Below, one piece after another: positions 1 to 5,139 of a stretch of DNA of 5,139 nt; the first letter of the stretch is position 1; each line of letters opens with the position of its first letter. A program made the translations under genes and the position numbers. Source of the stretch: Acidobacteriota bacterium (GTDB lineage Bacteria > Acidobacteriota > Terriglobia > Terriglobales > Acidobacteriaceae). A model generated the notes under the pieces. It saw nothing but the letters and a program-made list of their open reading frames with translations, had not been told where the DNA came from and ran no database searches. Location: contig JAEKKE010000286.1 in assembly GCA_019510535.1 (NCBI GenBank), positions 1-5,139 on the forward strand. Reading direction: 5' to 3'.

Positions 1-100
1 TGGCAACTGGCAACTGGCAACTGGCAACTGGCAACTGGCAACTGGCAACTGGCAACTGGCAACTGGCAACTGGCAACTGGCAACTGGCAACTGGCAACTG
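1..100. repeat. Perfect 7-bp tandem repeat (TGGCAAC)n, cut by the left window edge
   Basis: Fourteen uninterrupted, identical copies of TGGCAAC fill positions 1-98, followed by a partial TG at 99-100. Read on the minus strand, the transcription direction of the neighbouring ggt gene, the unit is GTTGCCA, and the array begins 3 bases after the TGA stop of ggt. The array is open at the window edge, so its true copy number is unknown. The lack of any divergence between copies implies recent slippage or expansion. The unit length of 7 is not a multiple of 3 and no gene crosses it, so it is intergenic. No function is evident; it could be a copy-number-variable (VNTR) locus. Confidence 0.97.
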
Positions 101-103
101 CTT

Positions 104-1873
104 TCAGTATCCCGCAGCTTTTCCAAACTTCCGGCGTCCATCGTGTCCGCCGAGCAACTCTCCAGTCTTGGGATCAACAGCAATCAACTCGCTGTCGCCC
201 CAGACGCCTGGATTCTTCTCATCGAACTCGCCGGAGCGCTTGATGGTGTAGCCCATTGCCTTCAACTGCTCCACCACCTCGAGCGGGAACTTCTTCTCCA
301 CGCTGAGTTCATCGGGAAGGTACTGGTGATGGAAGCGCGGTGCGTCCGCAGCCTGCTGCACGTTTAGATGATTGTCGAGGATGGAGATAATGTTGTTGGC
401 CACGGTCGAGATGATCGTGGGCCCACCGGGCGAGCCAAGCACAAAACGTACCTTGCCCTTACGGTACCAGTGATTCTTCGTCGTCACGATAGTGGGCGTC
501 ATCGCCGAGAGCGGACGCTTGCCGGGAGCAATCGCATTCGCCGGTCCTTGGATCAGCCCGAAGCCGTTGGGCACGCCCATCTTGGAGGCGAAGTCGTCCA
601 TCTCATCATTGAGCAGGAAGCCAAGGCCATCGACGGTCACTGCTGAACCGAAGAGGAAGTTCAGCGTGTAGGTATTGGCTACGGCCATACCATCCGCATC
701 CATCACAGAAAAGTGCGTGGTCTCAGTCGACTCCTTTGCCGGAGGAACCGTGGGTGCGGGAGGCATGAAGCCCGCAGGGCGAACCAGGTCCTTCGATGGC
801 GTGGGCTTGCCAACCGTGATGGTCTTACGCCAGGCCTCGTGATACTTCGGATTGGCCATCTCTTTCAGTGGCATCTTCATGAAGTCGGGATCACCGAGAT
901 AGTCTCCGCGGTCCATAAAGGCGCGACGATATGCCTCCGTAATCAAGTTGACCTGTGCCGCACTGCGATCTGCACCGAACTTCGGCAGGTCATAGCCGGT
1001 AAGAATGCCCAGCGACTCCAGCAGCACAATGCCGCCCGAGCTTGGCGGAGGCGAGGTGATGATGTGATAGCCGTGATAGTTCCCCTCGATCGGTTTGCGA
1101 TCTTTCACCTCATACGCGGCCAGATCGGCAGCGGTAATAAGGCCACCGTTCTTCTCTTCGAAGTCGGCGATCTGCTGCGCCATCTTTCCCTTGTAGAACT
1201 CAGTGGGGTCAGCAACGATGCGGCGCAGCGTTGCCGCCAGCTCCGGCTGTTTGAACACTTCGCCAGGTGTATAGAAGTTGCCGTCGCGCTGGTAGATGCG
1301 GTGCGATGTGGGGAACTTCGCCAGGTTGGCGCTATGCAGGGTACCAACCTCCTCGTCGCTAAAGGTAAAGCCCTCTTCCGCCAGACGGATGGCCGGCGCC
1401 ATGACCTTTGCCAGACCGAGTTTGCCGAAGTGCTGCTCCGCATAGGTAAGCCCGGCCACTGTTCCCGGCACGCCGCTGGCCTTGTAGCCTGTGATCGACA
1501 TGCGCGGAATGACGTTGCCCTTCTCGTCGAGATACATGTTGGCTGAGGCGGCTGCCGGAGCTTTCTCGCGGTAGTCCAGGAAGTGTGTCTTGCCGTGCTT
1601 GTCGCGGATGAGCATGAATCCGCCGCCGCCGATGTTGCCTGCCTGTGGATAGACAACCGCCAGAGCGAAGCCGACAGCCACGGCCGCATCTACGGCATTC
1701 CCGCCCTGCTTCAACATCTCCAGACCGGCGTCGGAGGCATCGTGCTGAATGCTGACCACCATGCCATGGCGGGCACGCACCGGCTCCGGCGACTGCGCCT
1801 GCATTGCAACAACTTCAAAGGGAAGAGCGAGCGAAAACAGAGATACGGCGGCAGCGATCGACCTGCAAGTCAA
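104..1873 (-). CDS. ggt: Gamma-glutamyltranspeptidase / glutathione hydrolase precursor (EC 2.3.2.2, 3.4.19.13)
   Basis: This enzyme cleaves or transfers the gamma-glutamyl group of glutathione and related compounds in the periplasm. It is an Ntn-hydrolase made as a proenzyme that cuts itself into two subunits. The 589 residues are close to the usual family length (E. coli about 580). Residues 1-23 look like a signal peptide: Arg4, a hydrophobic stretch at about 6-19, and a possible V-V-A cleavage site at 21-23. The autoprocessing/nucleophile motif is E-T-T-H-F-S-V at 384-390, making Thr385 the catalytic nucleophile and N-terminus of the small subunit (about 205 residues). Other conserved elements are L-D-Y-R-E with Arg102 (E. 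coli Arg114), T-Y-T-L-N with Thr403 and Asn405, the lid-loop region N-D-E-M-D-D-F with Asp427, K-R-P-L-S at 452-456, the G-S-P-G-G oxyanion loop at 480-484, and A-P-R-F-H-H-Q near 511. One oddity is L-S-A-M where most family members have L-S-S-M. The start is TTG at 1873, because AAGGAG lies 9 bases upstream. The open frame reaches a further TTG at 1882, but that codon abuts the ribosome site. The first in-frame ATG (1804) would remove the signal peptide. Confidence 0.95.
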   Translation of the reverse strand: MTCRSIAAAVSLFSLALPFEVVAMQAQSPEPVRARHGMVVSIQHDASDAGLEMLKQGGNAVDAAVAVGFALAVVYPQAGNIGGGGFMLIRDKHGKTHFLDYREKAPAAASANMYLDEKGNVIPRMSITGYKASGVPGTVAGLTYAEQHFGKLGLAKVMAPAIRLAEEGFTFSDEEVGTLHSANLAKFPTSHRIYQRDGNFYTPGEVFKQPELAATLRRIVADPTEFYKGKMAQQIADFEEKNGGLITAADLAAYEVKDRKPIEGNYHGYHIITSPPPSSGGIVLLESLGILTGYDLPKFGADRSAAQVNLITEAYRRAFMDRGDYLGDPDFMKMPLKEMANPKYHEAWRKTITVGKPTPSKDLVRPAGFMPPAPTVPPAKESTETTHFSVMDADGMAVANTYTLNFLFGSAVTVDGLGFLLNDEMDDFASKMGVPNGFGLIQGPANAIAPGKRPLSAMTPTIVTTKNHWYRKGKVRFVLGSPGGPTIISTVANNIISILDNHLNVQQAADAPRFHHQYLPDELSVEKKFPLEVVEQLKAMGYTIKRSGEFDEKNPGVWGDSELIAVDPKTGELLGGHDGRRKFGKAAGY

Positions 1874-1882
1874 CGGGCACAA

Positions 1883-1888
1883 CTCCTT
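1883..1888 (-). promoter_or_regulatory. Ribosome binding site of ggt (AAGGAG), deciding the start codon
   Basis: The minus strand reads AAGGAG here, a strong Shine-Dalgarno match. It touches the TTG at 1882, which is too close for initiation, and lies 9 bases before the in-frame TTG at 1873, which is a normal spacing. This supports the shorter start. No convincing -35/-10 pair was found further upstream. Confidence 0.7.
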
Positions 1889-1973
1889 ATTGGCGGTACG
1901 GATGACTCCAGCATAAACCTTCTATTCACAAAGCTGCGGCAGCTACGACGCGTACTATTTTCCCGGCTCATCC

Positions 1974-2040
1974 GTCCTACGACATATCGAAAAAACATCG
2001 CGGCATGACGGCCATAGGGCCGATATGAAAGCATTAGGAC
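1974..2040 (+). promoter_or_regulatory. Imperfect inverted repeat in the MFS gene leader, covering its ribosome binding site
   Basis: Two arm pairs match in order: GTCCTA (1974-1979) with TAGGAC (2035-2040), and CATATCG (1983-1989) with CGATATG (2021-2027). Between them lies a short hairpin, CGGCC-ATAG-GGCCG (2009-2022), which shares two bases with the inner right arm and therefore competes with it. The outer right arm contains the AGGA Shine-Dalgarno sequence at 2036-2039. It could be a leader RNA that hides the ribosome site, or a pair of repressor half-sites in a divergent promoter region. The arms are short and the 3- and 7-base gaps are unequal, so chance is possible. Confidence 0.3.
2036..2039 (+). 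promoter_or_regulatory. Ribosome binding site of the MFS transporter gene (AGGA)
   Basis: AGGA ends 5 bases before the ATG at 2045, a normal spacing, and supports that start. It sits inside the right outer arm of the leader inverted repeat. Confidence 0.6.
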
Positions 2041-2044
2041 TGTA

Positions 2045-3358
2045 ATGTCAGACTCTTACCCACGGCTGGGATCGGCAGCCAGCGCCTTTCGTTCGCGCAA
2101 TTTTCGCTTTTATCAGTCAGCCCGCCTGGTGGGCATTCTGGGCGCCGAAGCACAGACCATCGCCGTAGCCTGGCAGGTCTACCAGATCACCCACCGTGCC
2201 ATCGACCTCGGCTACACCGGTCTGGCGCTCTTTCTTCCCGGCATCTTCTTCGCCCTCTTTGCAGGACACGTCGCCGACCGTTATGACCGCCGCAACATCA
2301 TCCGCATCTGCTACATCCTGCAGGCGGTCTGCACTGCCGCACTCCTATGGGTTGCACTCACCGGCACGAGGAATGTCCTGTTCATCTACGGCATTCTGTT
2401 TTTGATCGGCACCGGCCGCGCCTTCAGCGGCCCGGCGAGCTCTGCCCTGGTACCGCAACTCGTACCCAGAGATGACTTCTTCAACGCCGTGACCTGGGGC
2501 GCCACCTTCTTCCAGATCGCCAATGTCGCTGGACCGGCGCTGGGCGGCATTCTTTTCACCCTGCCTCTCAGCGGATCACTGGCTTTTCTGCGCGGCGCGC
2601 CGATTGTCTATTGCTTCACCATCGCGGGGCTGACCGCCTTCGTCATCCTGATCAGCATGGTGAACCCGCAGGGTGCACCCGCCAGACGGGAGAACGTGAG
2701 CCTGAAGACGGTGCTGGCCGGGCTGCACTATCTCTGGTACAAGAAGCTGCTGCTCGGCTCCATCTCTCTGGATCTCTTTGCCGTGTTGCTCGGCGGTGCT
2801 GTCTCGCTGATGCCGATCTTCGCGCAGGAGATTCTGCACGCCGGTCCCGCAGGTCTGGGCATGCTGCGTGCCGCACCGTCAGTAGGCGCTCTCACCGTCT
2901 CGTTACTGCTGACAGTGAGGCCGATCCGGCACGACGCCGGGAAGAAGATGCTGGCCTGTGTCGGCATCTACGGTGTGGCCACGATTCTCTTCGGCCTGTC
3001 GAAGTCGCTTTGGCTCTCGCTGGCGGCGCTTGCGGTGGTGGGAGCGAGCGATATGGTCAGCGTCGTTGTCCGCTCGTCGCTCCTGCAAATGGCAACACCG
3101 CCGGAGATGCGCGGACGCGTCAGTGCCGTGAACTGGCTCTTCCTGGGGGCGTCGAATGAGTTTGGCGAGTTCGAGTCCGGCCTGACAGCGCAGTGGCTGG
3201 GCGCCGTACGCGCTGTGGTTGTCGGCGGTGTTTTATCGGTCACCGTCACGGCTCTGTGGAGCATCCTCTTCAAGCCGCTCCGCGATGTCGACCAGTTGAC
3301 GACCGAGTCGCTGCTCTCCGCCAATGCGATGCAGACAGCAGCCGAGCCGGTGGAATAG
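2045..3358 (+). CDS. MFS transporter, EntS/MFS_3-type drug or siderophore exporter
   Basis: This is an inner-membrane, proton-coupled secondary transporter of 437 residues, the usual length for a 12-helix major facilitator. Hydrophobic segments are visible at roughly 26-48, 57-75, 88-106, 111-130, 152-172, 187-206, 236-260, 268-291, 302-320, 321-345, 357-380 and 387-408. Family marks include the loop 2-3 motif A, G-H-V-A-D-R-Y-D-R-R (74-83), S-A-L-V-P-Q-L-V-P-R at 133-142, and P-P-E-M-R-G-R-V at 352-359, the pattern of the EntS-like MFS_3 group that includes the enterobactin exporter. An acidic cluster, N-E-F-G-E-F-E (371-377), lies in or beside helix 11. The substrate cannot be read from sequence: no siderophore synthesis or resistance gene is adjacent. 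The gene is divergent from ggt. Its TAG stop (3356-3358) is the first three bases of the palindromic element that follows, so the C-terminal tail after about residue 410 may have been set by that insertion. Confidence 0.9.
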   Translation: MSDSYPRLGSAASAFRSRNFRFYQSARLVGILGAEAQTIAVAWQVYQITHRAIDLGYTGLALFLPGIFFALFAGHVADRYDRRNIIRICYILQAVCTAALLWVALTGTRNVLFIYGILFLIGTGRAFSGPASSALVPQLVPRDDFFNAVTWGATFFQIANVAGPALGGILFTLPLSGSLAFLRGAPIVYCFTIAGLTAFVILISMVNPQGAPARRENVSLKTVLAGLHYLWYKKLLLGSISLDLFAVLLGGAVSLMPIFAQEILHAGPAGLGMLRAAPSVGALTVSLLLTVRPIRHDAGKKMLACVGIYGVATILFGLSKSLWLSLAALAVVGASDMVSVVVRSSLLQMATPPEMRGRVSAVNWLFLGASNEFGEFESGLTAQWLGAVRAVVVGGVLSVTVTALWSILFKPLRDVDQLTTESLLSANAMQTAAEPVE

Positions 3359-3473
3359 AGCATTTTCCCTGTGGGTGTGAGGTAGGGTTTCCGCAACTAT
3401 GGGCGTTTTCCGCAATGAAAACGCCGCTGCACGGCCCCCTTCCGGAATACCCAGCAACAGGGGAAATGCTCTA
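3356..3473. repeat. Nested palindromic element of about 118 bp with 17-bp terminal inverted repeats (MITE- or REP-like)
   Basis: The left arm (3356-3372, TAGAGCATTTTCCCTGT) and right arm (3457-3473) are reverse complements with a single mismatch in 17. Inside, G-G-G-T-T-T-C-C-G at 3385-3393 pairs with 3443-3452 with one bulged base, and a perfect 8-bp hairpin (GGCGTTTT 3402-3409, AAAACGCC 3418-3425, 8-base loop) sits in the middle. The whole element can therefore fold as one long cruciform or RNA hairpin. It encodes no transposase. Such structure fits a non-autonomous mobile or repetitive element. A structured RNA is the alternative. There is no T-tract after it, so it is not a standard terminator. 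Its plus strand is open in frame with the downstream gene. Confidence 0.75.
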
Positions 3474-3480
3474 GAGCATT
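3465..3480. repeat. Perfect 16-bp palindrome AATGCTCTAGAGCATT at the right edge of the element
   Basis: The sequence is its own reverse complement over 16 bases. It is made of the right terminal arm of the element plus the abutting bases GAGCATT. As a result, TAGAGCATT occurs as a 9-bp direct repeat at both ends (3356-3364 and 3472-3480). It could be a remnant of a second, tandem copy of the element end or a duplicated target. It lies 17 bases before the ATG at 3498, where it could also bind a dimeric regulator. Confidence 0.7.
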
Positions 3481-3497
3481 CTAGTAAGCTTCTCTGC

Positions 3498-4238
3498 ATG
3501 GAGACCGGGAAGAAGATCGCTATCGGCTGTACCGTTGCCGTTGTCCTCGTTGTCGGAGGCCGCCTGGGCATGATCGCCTATCAACGCCACCAGGCCGCAA
3601 CCGCAGTCGTGGAGAAGCCTACCTTTGAGTGGAAGCTGACCGACGATGACATGGTGCACCTGAAGCACCTTTACCCCAGCACCATGAAGGACGCGAAGGA
3701 TCTGATCGGCAAGCGCGTGTGGATCTCCGCCGGCGGCCAGATGGAGTACTTCCCCTATGCCGGCAAACAGGTGCAATGGAGTAAGAAGGCCGGCACGCTG
3801 CTGGGCGCGCAGCCCATGGACATCAAGGACATCATCACGCAGCGCCCGCCGAAGAGCGCGATCGCGACGCAGCGTATTCCCGCCGACAGCACGGCCATCA
3901 TGGCGGTCTTTTCCAACCTGGACGACAAGGCGACCTATGCCGCGACCGTCGGCTATATCGAAAACGGCCAGTACACGTTCTACCTGGACGAGATGTTCTT
4001 CTACGACGATCCGCACACGCTCTACAAGCACTGGGGAGCGGAGAACTGGGCGGCGATCGACAAGCACGAAGCCAAGCTCGGCATGAGCGAGAACATGATG
4101 ATGATGGCCTTGGGGCAGGTAAGCCAAAGCGGAAGCCAGAAGAAGGGCGACCGCACCGTCCACTACTACAACCTGGGCAAGCCCTATGACGTGACCTTCG
4201 TCAGCGACAAGGCAACGAAGATTGAGCCTTCGAAATAG
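3498..4238 (+). CDS. Membrane-anchored protein of unknown function, possible SmpA/BamE-like C-terminal domain
   Basis: I do not recognise this 246-residue protein with certainty. Lys5-Lys6 followed by a hydrophobic stretch (about 7-27) forms a single N-terminal membrane anchor or uncleaved signal, so the rest is probably periplasmic. The middle (about 43-175) is mixed, with many aromatic and charged residues. The C-terminal part, from about 186, has the spacing of a SmpA/OmlA (BamE) fold: a helix, then K-L-G-M-S-E-N before a run of four methionines (200-203) and A-L-G-Q, then a charged turn and strands ending in Y-D-V-T-F-V-S-D-K-A-T-K-I. That resemblance is inference from pattern only. The chosen start is the ATG at 3498, because it puts the lysines and anchor at the N-terminus. 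The frame stays open to an ATG at 3399, but those 33 extra residues are encoded by the palindromic element. No clear Shine-Dalgarno precedes either ATG. The gene follows the MFS gene on the same strand, and whether they share a transcript through the element is unclear. Confidence 0.8.
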   Translation: METGKKIAIGCTVAVVLVVGGRLGMIAYQRHQAATAVVEKPTFEWKLTDDDMVHLKHLYPSTMKDAKDLIGKRVWISAGGQMEYFPYAGKQVQWSKKAGTLLGAQPMDIKDIITQRPPKSAIATQRIPADSTAIMAVFSNLDDKATYAATVGYIENGQYTFYLDEMFFYDDPHTLYKHWGAENWAAIDKHEAKLGMSENMMMMALGQVSQSGSQKKGDRTVHYYNLGKPYDVTFVSDKATKIEPSK

Positions 4239-4249
4239 CCTTTTTGTTT

Positions 4250-4284
4250 TTTGTCATTTCGTAGCGAAGCGGAGAAATGACAAA
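4250..4284. repeat. REP-like palindrome with an 11-bp perfect stem
   Basis: TTTGTCATTTC (4250-4260) and GAAATGACAAA (4274-4284) are perfect reverse complements around a 13-base loop, GTAGCGAAGCGGA. The form GTCATTTC-(G)-AGCGAAGCG-GAAATGAC resembles dispersed intergenic palindromes common in several bacterial phyla (established as a general class; the specific family was not searched). The T-run lies before the stem on the plus strand and no T-run follows on either strand, so it is a poor intrinsic terminator. It sits 12 bases after the stop of the membrane-anchored protein gene. Confidence 0.75.
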
Positions 4285-4287
4285 CGG

Positions 4288-4314
4288 AAAAGCGTTCGAG
4301 CTATGCTCGAACGC
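4288..4314 (-). terminator. Probable Rho-independent terminator of the TolC-family gene
   Basis: The 10-bp arms GCGTTCGAGC (4292-4301) and GCTCGAACGC (4305-4314) are perfect reverse complements around a 3-base loop. On the minus strand the stem is followed directly by TTTT (plus-strand AAAA, 4288-4291), the layout of an intrinsic terminator for the gene ending at 4348. The T-tract is short (TTTTCCGTTTG). No equivalent T-tract serves the plus strand. Being a strong palindrome among other repeats, it might instead belong to a dispersed element. Confidence 0.6.
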
Positions 4315-4317
4315 CCC

Positions 4318-4349
4318 ATTCAACTATTCAACGATTCAACCAATCAACT
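4318..4349. repeat. Degenerate 8-bp tandem repeat, four copies, overlapping the TolC-family stop codon
   Basis: The copies are ATTCAACT, ATTCAACG, ATTCAACC and AATCAACT. On the minus strand the shared core is GTTGAAT, close in style to the GTTGCCA array next to the ggt stop. The last unit runs into the TAG stop codon (4348-4350) of the efflux gene. The last base of each unit is the most variable, and one internal change marks the fourth copy, so this array is older or less homogenised than the one at the left edge. Confidence 0.8.
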
Positions 4350-5139
4350 AATTTCTACCCAGATAGGCCTTGTACTGCGTCTCCACCACGCCCGTATTGC
4401 GGGCGAGCTGCAGCTTCGCCTGGTTGTACTGGAAGTTCGCCGACACATACTGAGACTGGGCGGCGGCCAGCTGCGCCTCCGCCTGCACCACCGGCAGATT
4501 GTCGTCCACCCCGGCCTGGTAGCGGTCAATCGTGTCTCTCAGCGCCTGGGCGGCCAGCTCAACGTTCGATCCCGCGACCTTTGCCCGCTCTGAAGTAGAC
4601 GTCACGTCCAGCATCGCGGAACGAAGCTGCTGATCGATGCCGACACGAAGATCGGCGATCTGGTTGCGCAACGACTCCAACTGAGCATCGGCCACCTGAC
4701 GGTCGCCCCGGAAGCGGGACTCGGCGAAGATCGGCAGATCCAGCTTTGCCATCGCACTGAAGGTGCCGTGGTACAGGCCGCTGGCAGCCGCATTGGGAAT
4801 ATAGCCGCCGGTGACACCGTAGTTACCCTCGAAGCTCAAGGCGGGAAGGCGCTCATAGGCGATGGCGCGACGCTGGCGCTCGTAGACGCGAATCTGGGCC
4901 TGCAGGCGGAGGAAGTCCTTCCGCCGCTGATAGGCAAGGTTCTTGGCGTCTGGAAGGGCCATCTGCGCCAGCTCGGAGTAGGGAACGATATCGGTCAGCT
5001 CAATCGGCTGATTTGCCGGCAGGCCGATCAGGCGGTTCAGCGAGATCTTGTCCTTGGCCAACGCATTCTCAGCACTGATCAGCGCCTGCTGCTGCTGCTG
5101 ATACTGCGACCGAGCCCGCAGCACATCCAGATTGGTTCC
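4348..5139 (-). CDS. TolC-family outer-membrane efflux protein, C-terminal part (5' end beyond the window)
   Basis: This is the outer-membrane channel component of a tripartite (RND-, ABC- or MFS-type) efflux or type I secretion system. The 263 visible residues cover the end of the first OEP (PF02321) repeat and the whole second one. The frame enters the window at 5139 with N-L-D-V-L-R-A-R-S-Q-Y, continuing to a glutamine run (Q x5) and S-L-N-R-L-I-G-L-P, a hallmark of the first repeat's end. The second repeat shows the R-L-P-A-L-S beta-barrel entry, a long helix rich in Q, A and L, Y-Q-A-G-V-D-D-N-L-P-V-V-Q-A-E, and the closing Y-N-Q-A-K-L-Q-L-A-R-N-T-G-V. The signal peptide and first coiled-coil/barrel part are missing because the gene runs off the edge. 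A GTG at 5124 lies inside the conserved domain and is not the start. Partner pump and adaptor genes are expected upstream, to the right of the window, which is inference. It is convergent with the plus-strand gene at 3498-4238. Confidence 0.92.
   Translation of the reverse strand, partial: GTNLDVLRARSQYQQQQQALISAENALAKDKISLNRLIGLPANQPIELTDIVPYSELAQMALPDAKNLAYQRRKDFLRLQAQIRVYERQRRAIAYERLPALSFEGNYGVTGGYIPNAAASGLYHGTFSAMAKLDLPIFAESRFRGDRQVADAQLESLRNQIADLRVGIDQQLRSAMLDVTSTSERAKVAGSNVELAAQALRDTIDRYQAGVDDNLPVVQAEAQLAAAQSQYVSANFQYNQAKLQLARNTGVVETQYKAYLGRN

Noticed and set aside
1..100. CRISPR array
   Set aside because: The units are 7 bp, directly adjacent and identical, with no spacers. This is a simple tandem repeat.
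143..646. Two plus-strand open frames (143-367 and 368-646) beside the repeat array
   Set aside because: Both are antisense to the ggt small-subunit region and show no protein-like features. They exist because of codon bias in ggt.
713..1546. 277-residue open frame on the plus strand opposite ggt
   Set aside because: It lies wholly antisense to a well-conserved enzyme. Its translation is rich in R, H, L and V with no recognisable domain, as expected for a shadow of a GC-rich gene. No ribosome site supports it.
1583..2008. Plus-strand open frame spanning the ggt start and divergent intergenic region
   Set aside because: It overlaps the conserved ggt N-terminus in antisense and the ggt upstream region. 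Low-complexity translation and no homology are evident.
1889..2030. Sigma-70 type promoters for the divergent genes
   Set aside because: TATGCT-like and TATGAA-like hexamers occur, but none has a matching -35 at 16-18 bases, so no promoter is called.
3471..4163. 230-residue minus-strand open frame opposite the membrane-anchored gene
   Set aside because: The translation is repetitive in V, L, H, G and R with no domain, and the plus-strand frame has a clear anchor and plausible fold. It is a shadow.
4250..4284. Intrinsic terminator for the plus-strand gene
   Set aside because: The stem is AT-rich and is followed by CGGAAAAGCG, not by Ts. The T-run precedes the stem. A REP-like repeat explains it better.
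5122..5124. GTG as the start of the TolC-family gene
   Set aside because: The conserved D-V-L-R motif spans this codon and the frame continues to the window edge, so the true start lies outside.

Overview
The window reads as chromosomal DNA of a Gram-negative, moderately GC-rich bacterium. It carries a periplasmic-type gamma-glutamyltranspeptidase with a signal peptide and a TolC-family outer-membrane efflux protein. Protein flavour, together with intergenic spaces full of short palindromes and short tandem repeats, suggests an Acidobacteriota (Terriglobia-like) genome. That assignment is inference; no marker gene is present.

Layout, left to right. (1) Positions 1-100 are a perfect 7-bp tandem repeat (TGGCAAC, 14 full copies) cut by the window edge, starting 3 bases beyond the stop codon of the first gene. 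(2) Positions 104-1873, minus strand: complete gamma-glutamyltranspeptidase (ggt), probably starting at TTG. (3) Positions 1883-2044: divergent intergenic region with ribosome binding sites for both flanking genes and an imperfect inverted repeat in the leader of the right-hand gene. (4) Positions 2045-3358, plus strand: 12-helix MFS exporter of the EntS/MFS_3 type. (5) Positions 3356-3473(-3480): a nested palindromic element of about 118 bp, with near-identical 17-bp terminal inverted repeats, whose left end contains the MFS stop codon. (6) Positions 3498-4238, plus strand: membrane-anchored protein of unknown function with a possible SmpA/BamE-like C-terminus. (7) Positions 4239-4347: space between convergent genes, packed with a REP-like palindrome, a terminator hairpin and a degenerate 8-bp tandem repeat. 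(8) Positions 4348-5139, minus strand: C-terminal 263 residues of a TolC-family outer-membrane factor, running off the right edge.

The genes do not form an obvious pathway. GGT would act on gamma-glutamyl compounds such as glutathione in the periplasm; the MFS protein would export a small molecule across the inner membrane; the TolC-like protein belongs to a tripartite exporter whose other parts probably lie to the right. The coding content is ordinary. The unusual part is the intergenic DNA: each of the three intergenic or 3'-flanking spaces other than the divergent promoter region holds a repeat element placed against, or overlapping, a stop codon. I found no sign of a defence system, CRISPR array, prophage, tRNA or rRNA.
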